Shown here in pieces: positions 6,898 to 14,071 of a stretch of DNA of 64,000 bases. Numbering within the stretch: position 1 is the stretch's first letter; the number at the start of each line of letters is the position of its first letter. Source of the stretch: Desulfovibrio sp. X2 (GTDB lineage Bacteria; Desulfobacterota; Desulfovibrionia; Desulfovibrionales; Desulfovibrionaceae). Below the pieces are notes generated by a model. The model did not search any database and was not told where the DNA came from. It saw only the letters and a program-made list of their open reading frames with translations. The translations under genes were made by a program, and so were the position numbers. The stretch is taken from positions 62,001 through 126,000 of the forward strand of contig NZ_ATHV01000019.1 in the NCBI RefSeq assembly GCF_000422205.1, written 5' to 3'.

Positions 6898-7664
6898 TGC
6901 CTCTGGTCGCGCCCGGAAAGTACCTCGTCACCGCAACCTGGGACGACGTGCCGCATCTCTCGGCCGCGCAGAAGCGCGAACTCTGGGAGCAGACCCCGCC
7001 ACATCTGCGCGAGGCGAGGGCGCGGGGCGTGCCGCAACTCGGCGCGGGCGCCATCTATCCGGTGCCCGAGACCGAGATCACGGTGGCGCCCTTCGAGATC
7101 CCGAACTACTGGCCGCGCGCCTACGGCCTGGACGTGGGCTGGAACCGAACAGCCGCAGTATGGGGCGCATGGGACCGGGATACCGGCGTCATCTACCTCT
7201 ACGCCGAGCACTACCGGGGGCAGGCAGAGCCGGAGCTCCAAGCCCACGGCCTGCGCGCTCCTGGAGACTGGATTCCTGGGGTCATCGACCCTGCCAGCCG
7301 GGGCCGATCCCAGGCAGACGGCAGGAGGCTCATGGACATCTACCTCGGGCTCGGCCTCGACCTCGCGCCCGCCGACAACGCCGTGGAGGCGGGCATCTAC
7401 CGCGTGTGGAGCCTCCTCTCCACCGGCAGGCTGAAGGTCTTTGCGAGTCTCGCCTCCTGGCTCGCGGAGTACCGCCTCTATCGCCGTGACGAGAACGGTC
7501 GGGTGGTCAAGGAGCGCGACCACCTCATGGATGCAACCCGCTACCTCGTCATGTCCGGAGAGGACGTGTCCAGGGTCAGGCCTGTCGGCGCAGAAGAGAT
7601 GCCGCAACGCGCGCGTGGCGACTACGACATGTTCGGGGAGGACGATGCCCATGCGTGGGTCTGA
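6897..7664 (+). CDS. terL: Terminase large subunit, nuclease half
   Basis: 255 residues. YLVTATWDDVPHLSA and GVPQLGAGAIYPVPE are conserved in this terminase family. The RNase H-like nuclease has aspartates in YGLDVGWN, GVIDPASRGR and HLMDATRYL, which cut concatemeric DNA at packaging start and end. ATG 6897 overlaps the TGA of the ATPase half (TGATG), and AGGAGG stands 7 bases upstream, a near-perfect ribosome site. So this half is probably made as its own polypeptide by coupled re-initiation, though a -1 frameshift or an assembly error cannot be excluded. All catalytic residues remain. Confidence 0.85.
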   Translation: MPLVAPGKYLVTATWDDVPHLSAAQKRELWEQTPPHLREARARGVPQLGAGAIYPVPETEITVAPFEIPNYWPRAYGLDVGWNRTAAVWGAWDRDTGVIYLYAEHYRGQAEPELQAHGLRAPGDWIPGVIDPASRGRSQADGRRLMDIYLGLGLDLAPADNAVEAGIYRVWSLLSTGRLKVFASLASWLAEYRLYRRDENGRVVKERDHLMDATRYLVMSGEDVSRVRPVGAEEMPQRARGDYDMFGEDDAHAWV

Positions 7665-8199
7665 CGGCTACACCATCCTGCACGTCTGCGGCGAGTGCAC
7701 GCAGCCGATCACGCGCCTCCTCTGGGACATGCTTGAGCGAGACGGTCTCGTGCCATCCGTCTTCTACGAGGGGGATATCCGCGACGCCGAGACCTTCGAC
7801 GCGGCAATGCGTTCGCGGGCGCAGCTCTATGTCGGCTATCCAGGTGGCGGGGACTGGCTCCCGGCGGCCATGTCCTGGCTCACCGACCAGGCCGGGCGCG
7901 CCGTGCGCATCCACTTCTGCTTCTTCCGCCACGGCCGCCGCCACGCCCTGCCGCTGGCGCGCCTGTTCCTCGAGAGCCTGCTCGCATGGCCATGTCGCGA
8001 TGGGCGTCCGCTCTATCAGACGGTCTACGGCATGCTCCCGGAATCCAATGCCCCGGCCTTGTCGTTCGGTCGGCGTCTCGGGTTCCAGACGCTCGGCGTG
8101 CTGCCTGGCGGCGCATGGATTGAGCACGCTGGCCGCACCGAGGGCCTGGCCGTCAACTACATCACCGCAGAACTCCTCAAGGAGGCGTCCCATGGGTAG
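7651..8199 (+). CDS. GNAT-like phage protein
   Basis: 182 residues; ATG 7651 with GGAGG 9 bases upstream is preferred over ATG 7645. The C-terminal half (LYQTVYGMLPESNAPALSF then GRRLGFQTLGVLPGG) has the N.(A)..F..RLGF..LG pattern of the last part of an acetyltransferase fold, as in phage GNAT proteins encoded near terminase or portal. The N-terminal half is unusual and holds CGECTQ. Whether it acetylates anything is unknown. The start overlaps terL by 14 bases. Confidence 0.5.
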   Translation: MRGSDGYTILHVCGECTQPITRLLWDMLERDGLVPSVFYEGDIRDAETFDAAMRSRAQLYVGYPGGGDWLPAAMSWLTDQAGRAVRIHFCFFRHGRRHALPLARLFLESLLAWPCRDGRPLYQTVYGMLPESNAPALSFGRRLGFQTLGVLPGGAWIEHAGRTEGLAVNYITAELLKEASHG

Positions 8200-8428
8200 C
8201 TTTTTCTCACCGCCGAAGGCAAAGGCACCGGCCGTGATCAGCACGCCGGCGCCTGCGCCCGAGGTCCCGACCGAAACTGACGGTCAGACAGAGGCCGAAC
8301 GCACTGCCAGGTCCGACGCCAAGAAGGCAGCCGCGCAGGCGAGGGGTCGTGAATCGACCATCCTGACGGGAGCGCTCGGAGACACCTCGCAGGCCACCAC
8401 GCAGAAGAAGACCCTGCTCGGGGAGTAG
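8192..8428 (+). CDS. Small podovirus protein with STILTG...KTLLG tail
   Basis: 78 residues with an AAGGAGG ribosome site. A proline/alanine-rich N-terminus is followed by STILTGALG and a C-terminal KKTLLGE. Short proteins with this ending are encoded next to the portal gene in many T7-like and BPP-1-like phages. A head-tail or virion role is likely from position, but no activity is known to me. Confidence 0.6.
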   Translation: MGSFFSPPKAKAPAVISTPAPAPEVPTETDGQTEAERTARSDAKKAAAQARGRESTILTGALGDTSQATTQKKTLLGE

Positions 8429-8436
8429 GAGGACGC

Positions 8437-10161
8437 ATGTCCCTCACGCGCAAGCAGGTCCTGGACAAAGTCGCGGAACTGGAAGCCGCGCGGCAGTCCT
8501 GGGACGATCACTGGCAGGACGTCTCGGACTACGTGTGCCCTGACCGCGGAAGGTGGGCGGGAAGAGATCAGCCCGGTGACGGCGGCAAGCGCATGGGCAA
8601 GATCGTGGATTCCACGGCCACGCGCGCCCACCAGATCCTCGCCGCTGGGCTCATGGGCGGACTCACCAGCCCGGCAAAGCCGTGGTTCCGCCTGGGCGTG
8701 CGTGACGACGCCCTGCGCGAGGCGGACGGGGTCAGGGCATGGCTCTACGCAGTGGAGCAGGTCCTCTACGCAGAGCTCGCCCGGTCCAACTTCTACCAGT
8801 GCGCGCACGCGCTCTACCTCGAGCTCGGAGGATTCGCCTCGGCCTGCATGTTCTCCGAGGCCTCGGAAGAGCACGGGACCACCTGGGGCGCCAGGTTCCA
8901 CACCTACACCGCGGGCGAGTTCTCCTGGGCCTGCGACCATCAGGGCCGTGTGAACACCGTGGCCGTGCGTCGCGAAATGACGCTCAGGCAGATCGCGGAC
9001 AAGTGGGGCGAGGAGAAGCTCCCCCCGAAGATGCGCGAAAAGCTGAAGGACAGCGGGGGAAAGAAGGGATCGGGAGGAGACGAGAAGGTCGAGGTTGTTC
9101 GGCTCGTCCTGCCGCGTGCCGATGCCTCTCCCGGGAAGATCGGGTCGCGGAACATGCCGTGGGCACTGTACTCGGTGATCTCCACCGGAGCCGATGACGA
9201 TGACGAAGACCTCCTCGAGGAGTCCGGGTTCAACGAGTTTCCATTCCTCTGCCCGCGGTGGGACGTGACCGGTTCCGAGAAATACGGCCGCGGCCCGGGC
9301 ATGACCGTGCTGCCCGACGTGAAGATGCTGCAGGAGATGGCCAAGGGGCGGCTGCAGGCCGTGCACCTGGGGCTTCGGCCGCCCATGCGCGTGCCCTCGA
9401 AGTTCGCCAAGAGGCTGAACCTCGTGCCGGGCGGGCAGAACTATGTGAACCCGCAGCAGGCCGACGGCCTGGCTCCTCTCTACGAGGCGCGCGTGTCCAT
9501 CGCCGAGGTCACGGCCGTGATCGAGGACGTGCGCAACCAGATCCGTTCCGGGTTTTTCAACGACCTCTTCCTGATGATCTCGAGCATGGAGCGCTCCGGC
9601 GTCACGGCCACGGAGATCATGGAGAAGCAGGCCGAGAAGCTGCTCATGCTCGGTCCCATCGTGGAGCGGCTGCAGTCCGAGTTTCTGGGCATGCTCATCA
9701 TCAGGCTTTACCGCTTGATGGAGCGCCAGGGACGTATCCCCAGGCAGCCTCGCGCGGTCGCGACCTACGCAGTGCAGGGCGGCGAGCTCGTCATCGAGTA
9801 CGTGTCCATGCTCTCGCAGGCGCAGAAGCTCTCGGGAGCGCAGTCCATCACACAGCTTGTCGCCGTGTCCAGCCAGGTGGCGCAGACAACGGGGCATCCG
9901 GAGATCATGGACAAGATCGACCTCGATCAGGCCGTGGACGACCTCGCGGACATCATGGGCACGCCGGCAGACCTCGTGCGTTCCGACGGTGCCGTGGCCG
10001 ATATCAGGCAGTCCCGCGAGCAGCAGGCGCAGCAGGCCGCCGCTATGCAGCAGGGCATGGCCGCTGTGCAGGCCGCTCGCGACCTTTCCGGAGCGAACAT
10101 GGAGGGGCGCAATGCCCTCACAGAACTGCGCGACTCCGTCATGCAGGGAGGGCCGCAGTGA
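8437..10161 (+). CDS. Portal (head-to-tail connector) protein, T7 gp8-like
   Basis: 574 residues, near the 535 of T7 gp8. Conserved landmarks include WDDHWQDVSDYVCPDRGRW, then DSTATRAHQILAAGLMGGLT, and RSGFFNDLFLMISSMERSGV with TATEIMEKQAEKLLMLGP, typical of the Head-tail_con family. Twelve copies form the vertex ring through which DNA enters and leaves and on which terminase and tail dock. The glutamine/alanine-rich C-terminus is the barrel region. The gene overlaps its follower by GTGA. Confidence 0.92.
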   Translation: MSLTRKQVLDKVAELEAARQSWDDHWQDVSDYVCPDRGRWAGRDQPGDGGKRMGKIVDSTATRAHQILAAGLMGGLTSPAKPWFRLGVRDDALREADGVRAWLYAVEQVLYAELARSNFYQCAHALYLELGGFASACMFSEASEEHGTTWGARFHTYTAGEFSWACDHQGRVNTVAVRREMTLRQIADKWGEEKLPPKMREKLKDSGGKKGSGGDEKVEVVRLVLPRADASPGKIGSRNMPWALYSVISTGADDDDEDLLEESGFNEFPFLCPRWDVTGSEKYGRGPGMTVLPDVKMLQEMAKGRLQAVHLGLRPPMRVPSKFAKRLNLVPGGQNYVNPQQADGLAPLYEARVSIAEVTAVIEDVRNQIRSGFFNDLFLMISSMERSGVTATEIMEKQAEKLLMLGPIVERLQSEFLGMLIIRLYRLMERQGRIPRQPRAVATYAVQGGELVIEYVSMLSQAQKLSGAQSITQLVAVSSQVAQTTGHPEIMDKIDLDQAVDDLADIMGTPADLVRSDGAVADIRQSREQQAQQAAAMQQGMAAVQAARDLSGANMEGRNALTELRDSVMQGGPQ

Positions 10162-10343
10162 GCACGACGGTCGAAAAGCGCTGCACCTGCGGCGTCTGCC
10201 GAGAGGTCTGGACCACGTCCGAGGCCATGAACCGTCTCCGGTGCCCGCGCTGCGGTCAGACCAAGGACATCAAGGTCGTCATCCGCGAGCCTCTGGGGCT
10301 GAGCGGGGCGACGGCCGCCGACTGGAGTTTCAAGCATGGCTGA
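10158..10343 (+). CDS. Small zinc-ribbon protein after the portal gene
   Basis: 61 residues from GTG 10158 overlapping the portal stop. CTCGVCREVW and CPRCGQ form a four-cysteine zinc ribbon with about 20 residues between the pairs. Nothing else is recognisable. It overlaps the next gene by 8 bases, so it is probably translated in the structural operon. Confidence 0.55.
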   Translation: MSTTVEKRCTCGVCREVWTTSEAMNRLRCPRCGQTKDIKVVIREPLGLSGATAADWSFKHG

Positions 10344-10716
10344 TATCGACACCGAGCTGAAGATCATGGGTGAGGTCTTGGGGCTCGACGTGTTCGGGGG
10401 CGAGGACGAATGGACCGGAGACATGGACCCGCAGGAGGCGCCGCACTTCGCGCGCTACCTCGAGGACCTGCGTGCGGTCATGTCCACCCCCGAGGGCCTG
10501 CGCGTGCTCTGGCACTGGCGTGGGCAGGCGACTCCAGCGCCCATTTTCGTGACCGGGGCGCAGGTCTACGCCAACGCGGCCCTGGCCGACTACGCCAGGT
10601 CCCGCGAGGCCGAGATGTCCATGGCCGCGCCCGGGCTCTACCTCAAGCTCATGGCCGTTGCCGCGCGGGAGGCCGCGCAGGAGGCGGCGAGAACCCTCAA
10701 GGGAAGGAGATCGTAG
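10336..10716 (+). CDS. Bbp19-like phage protein
   Basis: 126 residues. LEDLRAVMSTPEGLRVLWHW, followed by a short aromatic/alanine region and a terminal helix, matches the small Bbp19-type domain found between portal and capsid genes of BPP-1-like podoviruses. Its function is not established. The presence of a Bbp16-like capsid protein nearby supports the relationship. Confidence 0.55.
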   Translation: MADIDTELKIMGEVLGLDVFGGEDEWTGDMDPQEAPHFARYLEDLRAVMSTPEGLRVLWHWRGQATPAPIFVTGAQVYANAALADYARSREAEMSMAAPGLYLKLMAVAAREAAQEAARTLKGRRS

Positions 10717-11589
10717 ATGGAACTCGAAAACACCCCGGCCGCGCCGTCGCAGGCACCCACCGGAAACGGCGGTCAGGGAGATGCGGTTGGGACTCCGCCT
10801 GCCGCGCCCGCGTCAGAGGCCCAGGGCGCCACGCCCTCCACCCCCACGCCGCAGGGAGACAAGCCCCAGGGAAGCAGCGCTTCCCCCGACGGCAAGAGTT
10901 CTCCCGCGCCTGCGTTCAACAGCAGCCTCCTGGGGGATGGGCAGCCCCAGGGAGACGGCACCACGCCTGCGAAGCCCGGAGAATCCGAAGCGCAGGACTG
11001 GCACGCCAGCCTGCCCGAGGACCTTCGCGTCAGTCCGCACCTCAAGGACGTGAAGGACGTGGCCGAACTCGCCAGGGTCGTGCACGACCAGCGGGAGGCG
11101 TGGGGCTCCCCCGTGTCCAAGGCCGAGGACCTGGCCCTGAACCTGCCCGAAGGCATGGAGGCCGACGCGCTCGCCCTGGAGAGCTTCAAACAGTTCGCCG
11201 TGGCCGAGAATCTGCCCTCCGGTCTGGTCCAGAAGCTCGCCGAGTGGCAGATGCGCGCGGACACGGAATCGTGGAATGCGCAGATGGATGTCTGCCGGGA
11301 AGAGTTGCGCAAGGCCTGGCCCGGCAAGACCTACGAGGAGAACGCCGCCAAAAGCTTCGCGGGCATGGAGAAGCTGGAAGCCAAGTTCCCCGGCATCTCG
11401 CAGGCCCTCTCGTCCAGCCGCGCGTTCCTCTCCCCGGCCCTGCACAAGATGCTGGCGTGGTTCGAAGGGGCCACCAACGAAGCCAGCTTCGGCGGCGGGG
11501 ACGATTCCCCCGCCGGAGACGAGAAGCCCATGACCAACGAGCAATGGGTCACGTCCGCCCTCAAAAAGGCGGCCCTGTCCGACACCTAA
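10717..11589 (+). CDS. Scaffolding protein
   Basis: 290 residues. The first 90 are proline/serine/glycine-rich and disordered. A folded or helical part begins at DWHASLPEDLRVSPHLKDV and runs through a helical middle (DALALESFKQFAVAENLP) to a conserved tail (PMTNEQWVTSALKKA). This layout and the position immediately before the major capsid gene fit a podovirus scaffolding protein (T7 gp9 role), which directs procapsid assembly and then leaves. Identity is low, so the evidence is mainly context. Confidence 0.7.
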   Translation: MELENTPAAPSQAPTGNGGQGDAVGTPPAAPASEAQGATPSTPTPQGDKPQGSSASPDGKSSPAPAFNSSLLGDGQPQGDGTTPAKPGESEAQDWHASLPEDLRVSPHLKDVKDVAELARVVHDQREAWGSPVSKAEDLALNLPEGMEADALALESFKQFAVAENLPSGLVQKLAEWQMRADTESWNAQMDVCREELRKAWPGKTYEENAAKSFAGMEKLEAKFPGISQALSSSRAFLSPALHKMLAWFEGATNEASFGGGDDSPAGDEKPMTNEQWVTSALKKAALSDT

Positions 11590-11610
11590 ACCAAAGCAAG
11601 GAGAGAGCGC

Positions 11611-12543
11611 ATGAGCTCCACCACCCTGAAGGACCTCGCCGTCAACGAGGCCAAGAAGCAGGCCAAGCAGATCGACACCCTGACCGAGAAGGCCCCCATC
11701 CTGGACGTCATTCCCTTCTCCGCGGCGAGCCACGGCCTGTGGAACGCCTACGAGGACATGACGAACATCGTGGGCGCCGGGTTCGTGGACATGAACGCCG
11801 CGCTGCCGAGCGTGAGCGCCGATTCCGACCTGAAGAAGGTCGACCTCGGCATCATGGGCGGCGAGATCGAGGTGCCCGAGGACAAGGCCCGCATGTTCGG
11901 CGGCAAGGAGAAGTACTTCGCCAAGAAGATGGATGCCATCCTGCGCGCCTCGGGCATGAGCGCGGAGAAGGCGATCCTCTACAACAACTTCCGCCAGTTC
12001 GCCATCGACAAGGGCAAGGCCGTCGGCGCGAGCGCCACCGCGAACTGCTATTCCATCCTGGCCGTGCGCTTCGAGCCCGAGGTCACCTGCGGTCTCTACA
12101 GCCCCGAGGGGTTCGCGATGCGCAACGGCCTGCTGGACCTGATGCCCATCAACAACGGCGGCCTGTACAAGAACTCCTCGGGCGTCCTGGTCTACGGCAT
12201 GCGGCTCAAGGGCTACTTCGGCGTCCAGATCGCCGACCCGCGCACCGTGGCCGCCATCGTCAACATCGATTCCACCCATGTCCCGACGCCCGCGCAGATC
12301 GACGACATCCTCGCCAACGTCCGCGCCGACAGCCGCGACACGAAGCTCTTCATGCACATGCGCTGCAAGAACTTCCTCAACAAGTACAAGGGCGGCGACG
12401 GGACCACGCCCGGCGTGGGCAGCCTGCAGACCATGCCCGCCAGCAAGGACCTGGACCGCACCTTCGATGCCTGGAACGGCATCCCCATCGTCACGTCCTA
12501 CAACTTCCTCGACGGCACCGAGTCCGCTGTGACCCTGTCCTAG
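11611..12543 (+). CDS. Major capsid protein
   Basis: 310 residues, preceded by a strong ribosome site (AAGGAGAG). EKAPILDVIPFSAASHG at the N-terminus is typical of HK97-fold podovirus capsid proteins whose N-arm is followed by a conserved aromatic strand; the mid-part has FRQFAIDKGKAV and the C-terminus GIPIVTSYNFLDGTE. No proteolytic delta domain is obvious, so maturation without prohead protease cleavage is likely. Placement between scaffold and cement genes is decisive. Confidence 0.85.
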   Translation: MSSTTLKDLAVNEAKKQAKQIDTLTEKAPILDVIPFSAASHGLWNAYEDMTNIVGAGFVDMNAALPSVSADSDLKKVDLGIMGGEIEVPEDKARMFGGKEKYFAKKMDAILRASGMSAEKAILYNNFRQFAIDKGKAVGASATANCYSILAVRFEPEVTCGLYSPEGFAMRNGLLDLMPINNGGLYKNSSGVLVYGMRLKGYFGVQIADPRTVAAIVNIDSTHVPTPAQIDDILANVRADSRDTKLFMHMRCKNFLNKYKGGDGTTPGVGSLQTMPASKDLDRTFDAWNGIPIVTSYNFLDGTESAVTLS

Positions 12544-12570
12544 TCGGCAGGCGAGGAGAAGGAGAACTAC

Positions 12571-12969
12571 ATGTACAAGAACTACCTCAAGCAGTCCGGC
12601 GAATATCTGGCCGCGGCCCAGGTCCTGCCTCTCAACACCAACGCCGACGGCAACGGCGGGGCCAAGGAGTTCAACGGTTCCATGGGCGGCGTCGAGATCG
12701 CCGTTCTCGCGAACATCGACATCTCCATCGCGACCACCAAGTCCATCACCGTCACCGTGCTCGACAGCGCCGACAACGTGACCTTCACGGCCGTGTCCGC
12801 GCGGACCAAGACCGCCGGCGCGAGCGCCATGACCTTCAAGGCGGGCGACCCGGTCATGTTCGTCGGCCTGCCGAGCGACCTGCGCAAGTACTCCAAGGTC
12901 AACATCGCGACCACGGACACCGGCGCCGTGGGCAAGGTCGACGTCGTCCTGAACTTCCTGCCCCACTAA
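12571..12969 (+). CDS. Bbp16-like capsid cement (decoration) protein
   Basis: 132 residues. Beta-rich, with alternating hydrophobic strands (VEIAVLANIDISIATT, SITVTVLDSADNVTF) and KAGDPVMFVGLPSDLRKYSKV. Length, position right after the major capsid gene and this strand pattern match Bbp16, the cement protein of phage BPP-1, which binds capsid faces and stabilises the full head. A hairpin follows the stop. Confidence 0.7.
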   Translation: MYKNYLKQSGEYLAAAQVLPLNTNADGNGGAKEFNGSMGGVEIAVLANIDISIATTKSITVTVLDSADNVTFTAVSARTKTAGASAMTFKAGDPVMFVGLPSDLRKYSKVNIATTDTGAVGKVDVVLNFLPH

Positions 12970-12976
12970 CCCCAAA

Positions 12977-13014
12977 GCCCGGGCCGCGCTCGCCCTTCCT
13001 GGCGCGGACCGGGC
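12977..13014 (+). terminator. Strong hairpin after the capsid genes
   Basis: GCCCGG and CCGCGC (12977-12989, one bulged G) pair with GCGCGG and CCGGGC (13002-13014, one bulged A) over a 12-base loop. It fills the only sizeable gap in the structural operon, right after the most expressed genes. No T-run follows, so partial termination or mRNA 3' end protection is more likely than full stop. Confidence 0.4.
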
Positions 13015-13029
13015 AACACGGAGAACGAC

Positions 13030-13497
13030 ATGAAGATGCATACCTACCACGTGCAGGATGATTGCACCGATTCGTCCGGTCGCCTGCACCTCAAGGGCAG
13101 CAAGCGCGAGCTCCCGGAGGGCATCAAGGTCCCCCCGCAGTTCCAGCGCGTAGGAACTCGCGACCTCGATCCCAAGTCCGAAAACGAGCAGGCCGTGTCC
13201 AAGAAGCTCGACCTGCGCCGCCAGATGGCCGACCTCGGCATGACCGAGGACGCCATGCCCGATCTCGCCACGGACGTGAAGACCCATGAGCGCTTCCTCG
13301 CCCTGGCGAAGATGGCTGCGCAGTCCGGGAACACCCCGCCCCGAGCGACCGAGGACGACGACAGGGCCGCCCTGATCGAGCAGGCCCGTTCTCTGGGGAT
13401 GAACCCGCACCCCAACACCGGCGTCGCCAAGCTCAAGGAGATGATCGCCTCGGCCACGCCCCAGAACCCGGCCCCGTCCGGCCAGGCCACGGAGTAA
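13030..13497 (+). CDS. Structural-region protein with a C-terminal SAP/HeH-like motif
   Basis: 155 residues. The N-terminus (TYHVQDDCTDSSGRLHLKGS) looks like a small beta domain. Residues about 118-144 (ALIEQARSLGMNPHPNTGVAKLKEMI) resemble a helix-extended-helix (SAP/HeH/Rho-N) nucleic acid binding motif, often found at the ends of phage head proteins. It lies between cement and tail-tube genes. The precise function is unknown. Confidence 0.5.
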   Translation: MKMHTYHVQDDCTDSSGRLHLKGSKRELPEGIKVPPQFQRVGTRDLDPKSENEQAVSKKLDLRRQMADLGMTEDAMPDLATDVKTHERFLALAKMAAQSGNTPPRATEDDDRAALIEQARSLGMNPHPNTGVAKLKEMIASATPQNPAPSGQATE

Positions 13498-13500
13498 ACC

Positions 13501-14070
13501 ATGGGCGCGCTCAGCGTCGTCGGCATCTGCAACATGGCGCTCACATCCATCGGGGAGGAGGTCATCAGTTCGCTCGACCAGAACACCAAAGCGGCTTCCC
13601 TGTGCGCCGTGCACTACGACACGGCGCGCCGCGAGACGCTTGAGGCGCACGAGTGGAACTTCGCGACTCGGTACCAGGCCCTGGCCATGATGCCGAGTTC
13701 CCCGACGTCTCGGTGGGCCTATGCCTTCAAGGTCCCCTCCGATTGCGTCAAGGCCCGGTCCATAGCCGACGACATGAGCGCTCCATTCGAGGTCGCGGGC
13801 GACCTCCTTCTGACCGACCAGCCATCGGTCACGCTCATCTACACCACCAACGTCACCGACGTTTCCCTGTTCACGGGCCGCTTCTCCCGAACACTCTCAT
13901 TCCTGCTGGCCTCGCTTCTGGCCGTGCCCATGTCGCAGAGCGAGAGCAAGAGCCAGCGCATGCTGAGCATGTACGTCAACTGGCTGGCCATGGCCGAGGA
14001 GGTGGATGCCACCGAGGGTGAGCCGGAGGAGCCGGAGACGTCGGAATGGATCCGGGTGAGGACAACGTAA
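13501..14070 (+). CDS. Tail tubular protein A-like head-tail adaptor (T7 gp11)
   Basis: 189 residues. SVVGICNMALTSIGEEVISS, then NTKAASLCAVHYDTARRETL and HEWNFATRYQALA form the conserved helical core of gp11-type adaptors, which ring the portal and connect it to the nozzle. Followed one base later by the nozzle gene, as in T7-like phages. Confidence 0.85.
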   Translation: MGALSVVGICNMALTSIGEEVISSLDQNTKAASLCAVHYDTARRETLEAHEWNFATRYQALAMMPSSPTSRWAYAFKVPSDCVKARSIADDMSAPFEVAGDLLLTDQPSVTLIYTTNVTDVSLFTGRFSRTLSFLLASLLAVPMSQSESKSQRMLSMYVNWLAMAEEVDATEGEPEEPETSEWIRVRTT

Positions 14071-14071
14071 G

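Noticed and set aside
10410-13061. Long 883-codon ORF overlapping scaffold and capsid genes
   Set aside because: It is Arg/Gly/His-rich with no recognisable domain and lies in a shifted frame of well-supported genes; this is typical of GC-rich shadow frames.
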